Made by a program: the position numbers and the translations under genes. The notes below the pieces were generated by a model that was not told the DNA's origin, did no database searches, and saw only the letters and a list, made by a program, of their open reading frames with translations. A stretch of 8,313 nucleotides of DNA from Hyphomicrobiaceae bacterium UBA4460. Its GTDB lineage: Bacteria > Pseudomonadota > Alphaproteobacteria > Rhizobiales > Methyloligellaceae. The DNA lies in NCBI GenBank assembly GCA_002390155.1, contig DGOS01000056.1, positions 1 through 8,313 on the forward strand, given 5' to 3'. Within the stretch, counting starts at the first letter, position 1; each line of letters begins with the position of its first letter. This document shows positions 6,865 through 8,313 of the stretch, piece after piece.

Positions 6865-7538
6865 GTCCTGTGGTGCGTGGGCTCACTGCCGAGGATGGTC
6901 TCGAAGTCGAGTTGCGCCGTCGCAATCACGGCCTGCGTACGGCTCACGACATTGAGCTTCCGTAGAATCTCCGACACATGCGCCTTCACGGTCGTCTCGC
7001 TCACGCCGAGTTCATGAGCGATCTGTTTGTTCAGATGGCCATGACGCAGAAATTGCAGGACGCGCATTTGTGCCGGCGTCAACTCGGCGACGCGGTCGGC
7101 GATTGCGTCCGTCTCCGACAGGCCGGGTGGGGCCGTCAGGGCTTGCGCCAACTCGGCCGGCACGAACACCGAGCCGCTCAGCACCTCCGACAACCCATTG
7201 GCCAGCGTCGTCTTATCGACGGATTTGGGTACGAAGCCGGCCGCGCCCAGCCGGATCGCCTCGTGCACGATCCTGGGATCGTCTAGGCCTGAGACGATCA
7301 TGATCGGAATGCGCGGGAAGGACGACCGCAACAGCATCAATCCTTCGAACCCGGCGGTCCCGGGGAGCGAAAGGTCGAGCAGAACAATATCGATGCCCGA
7401 TTTCTCGCGCAGGGCCTCGCAAGCCGCCTCGATGTTGCCGGCTTCAAAGACGGCCGCATCCGGCAATGCGGACTTGACCGCGCCGTGCAGCGCCTCGCGG
7501 AACATGGGGTGGTCGTCGACGATGAGTATCTTGGTCAT
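6861..7538 (-). CDS. NarL/LuxR-family response regulator (REC-HTH)
   Basis: A 225-residue DNA-binding response regulator. The receiver (1-120) has D8-D9 in KILIVDDHP, phospho-acceptor D55 in IVLLDLSLPG, S83 in MIVSG and K105 in FVPKS. The GerE-type helix-turn-helix (about 151-212) reads LTPAQMRVLQFL then NKQIAHELGVSETTVKAHV, which contains the recognition helix. It resembles AgmR/ErbR/EraR-type regulators of alcohol oxidation in Pseudomonas, a family-level resemblance seen by eye. Start: ATG at 7538 puts the first receiver strand at the N-terminus as is normal, but its Shine-Dalgarno is poor. A TTG at 7583 would add 15 residues and has GAGAGG only three bases ahead. The gene lies 90 bp downstream of the alcohol dehydrogenase on the same strand, so cotranscription is possible. 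The ALDH promoter region and its own operon are natural candidate targets (inference). It and the hybrid kinase are convergent, sharing 4 bp at their ends. Confidence 0.92.
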   Translation of the reverse strand: MTKILIVDDHPMFREALHGAVKSALPDAAVFEAGNIEAACEALREKSGIDIVLLDLSLPGTAGFEGLMLLRSSFPRIPIMIVSGLDDPRIVHEAIRLGAAGFVPKSVDKTTLANGLSEVLSGSVFVPAELAQALTAPPGLSETDAIADRVAELTPAQMRVLQFLRHGHLNKQIAHELGVSETTVKAHVSEILRKLNVVSRTQAVIATAQLDFETILGSEPTHHRT

Positions 7539-7628
7539 GCCTGGGGCCCAGTGTTGGGGCGTTTCCCCCGCGGAAAACCGCAAAATCCTCTCAGGCGCAG
7601 TACACCTATAGTAGTAGGAATTCCGCAG
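7539..7628 (-). other. 90-bp gap between alcohol dehydrogenase and NarL-type regulator
   Basis: On the minus strand the gap runs from the dehydrogenase stop to the regulator start and includes the alternative TTG start at 7583. CCGCAG (7623-7628) and CTGCGG (7643-7648) are inverted around the dehydrogenase stop codon with a 14-base loop, which is weak and lacks a U-run. No clear -35/-10 pair was found, so the regulator may be read from the dehydrogenase promoter beyond the window. Confidence 0.35.
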
Positions 7629-8313
7629 CTAGGGAATGAGAACTGCGGCGCCTTGAAGTCTGCCCTCGCGTAAGGCGGACAGCGCCTCGTTCGCCTCGGA
7701 CAGCTTCATGGGCACGACCGTCGTCTTCACGGGGACCCGGGGCGCCAGCGCCAGAAACTCCCGCGCGTCGTCGCGGGTGAGATTGGCCACCGAGCGGACC
7801 ACCCGCTCCTCCCATAGAATGTCGTAGGGGAATTGCGGGATGTCGCTCATATGGATGCCCCCGCACACCACGATGCCGCCCTTGCGTAGTGCCCGCAACG
7901 CCGCCGGAAGAAGCGCGCCGACGGGTGCGAAAATAATCGCCGCATCGAGCAGTTCAGGCGGTGCCTCGTCCGAACCGCCTGCCCACACCGCGCCGAGGTC
8001 GCGCGCGAAGCGTTGCGCCTCTTCGTCGCCCGGGCTGGTGAAGGCGTAGATTTCGCAGCCTTGATGGCGCGCCACCTGCGCCACGATATGCGCCGCCGCG
8101 CCGAAGCCGTAAATGCCGAGCCGCTTGGTTCGCCCCGGCTCGCCCGAGAAGGCCTCTTCCGCCATTTTCAGCGAGCGGTAGCCGATCAGCCCGGCGCAGA
8201 GCAGCGGCGCGGCTTCGGCATCCGAATAGCCCTCCGGCAACGCGAAACAGTAGCGCTCGTCCGCCACGGTGTAGGCCGCGTAGCCCCCGTCGATCTGGTA
8301 GCCCGTAAACCGG
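7629..8313 (-). CDS. Zn-dependent alcohol dehydrogenase, 5' partial
   Basis: C-terminal two thirds (227 residues) of a medium-chain zinc alcohol dehydrogenase; the reading frame runs off the right edge, and the GTG at 8267 is internal because the upstream codons read FTGYQIDGGYAAYTVADE, typical of this family. PLLCAG (about 36-41) carries the third catalytic zinc ligand, C39. The Rossmann fold opens with LGIYGFGAAAH (65-75) for NAD(P) binding. The GGYAAYT and GFGAAAH motifs point to the bacterial single-domain branch often named Zn-binding alcohol dehydrogenase family protein (adh_fam_2), close to propanol-preferring enzymes. The missing roughly 100-110 residues would contain the other catalytic zinc ligands and the structural zinc lobe. 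It would oxidise a primary alcohol to an aldehyde, or do the reverse, feeding the ALDH in the same window. It is the likely first gene of a minus-strand unit with the NarL-type regulator. Cofactor preference and substrate are not determinable. Confidence 0.9.
   Translation of the reverse strand, partial: RFTGYQIDGGYAAYTVADERYCFALPEGYSDAEAAPLLCAGLIGYRSLKMAEEAFSGEPGRTKRLGIYGFGAAAHIVAQVARHQGCEIYAFTSPGDEEAQRFARDLGAVWAGGSDEAPPELLDAAIIFAPVGALLPAALRALRKGGIVVCGGIHMSDIPQFPYDILWEERVVRSVANLTRDDAREFLALAPRVPVKTTVVPMKLSEANEALSALREGRLQGAAVLIP

Noticed and set aside
7623..7648. CCGCAG/CTGCGG hairpin as a terminator of the alcohol dehydrogenase gene
   Set aside because: Six-base stem with a 14-base loop spanning the stop codon and no following U-run; too weak to call a terminator.
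1..8313. Mobile elements, CRISPR arrays, tRNA or rRNA genes, defence or secretion systems
   Set aside because: I saw no terminal repeats, transposase or integrase motifs, spaced direct repeats or tRNA-like folds. All substantial coding regions are accounted for by metabolic, transport and signalling genes.

Overview
The window is about 62% GC (by eye), densely coded and uses TTG/GTG starts. Together with the protein families present, this suggests an alphaproteobacterium, most likely of the Hyphomicrobiales (inference; nothing in the window fixes the genus). Seven protein genes are visible. The antiporter at the left edge lacks its N-terminus and the alcohol dehydrogenase at the right edge lacks its N-terminal third. 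There are no RNA genes, insertion sequences, CRISPR arrays or phage genes.

Layout, left to right. (1) A YbaL/KefB-type cation:proton antiporter on + (1-1518). (2) On -, an aldehyde dehydrogenase of the ExaC/AldB type (2401-3921), followed downstream by a two-domain protein that joins an N-terminal DUF779 domain to a C-terminal response-regulator receiver (REC) domain (1501-2271). (3) A 403-bp divergent control region (3922-4324) with inverted repeats and a candidate promoter for the dehydrogenase. (4) On +, a FIST-domain sensor protein (4325-5488, TTG start) translationally coupled to a soluble hybrid histidine kinase (5488-6864). (5) On -, a Zn-dependent alcohol dehydrogenase (7629-8313, partial), followed by a NarL/LuxR-type response regulator (6861-7538) that converges on the kinase gene.

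Read together, the two dehydrogenases could oxidise an alcohol to an aldehyde and then to an acid. The other four regulatory domains (FIST sensor, hybrid kinase, NarL-type regulator, REC fused to DUF779) look like the control circuit. The gene set resembles a compact version of the Pseudomonas aeruginosa ethanol-oxidation region, where the FIST protein NosP sits beside the hybrid kinase NahK/ErcS' and near the exa genes. The unusual part is the DUF779-REC fusion. DUF779 proteins are known as small partners encoded beside aldehyde dehydrogenases. A phosphorylatable receiver on one suggests that the FIST-kinase pathway may control the aldehyde-oxidation step directly at the protein level, in addition to transcription through the NarL-type regulator. 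That is inference; the domain architecture itself is read from the sequence.
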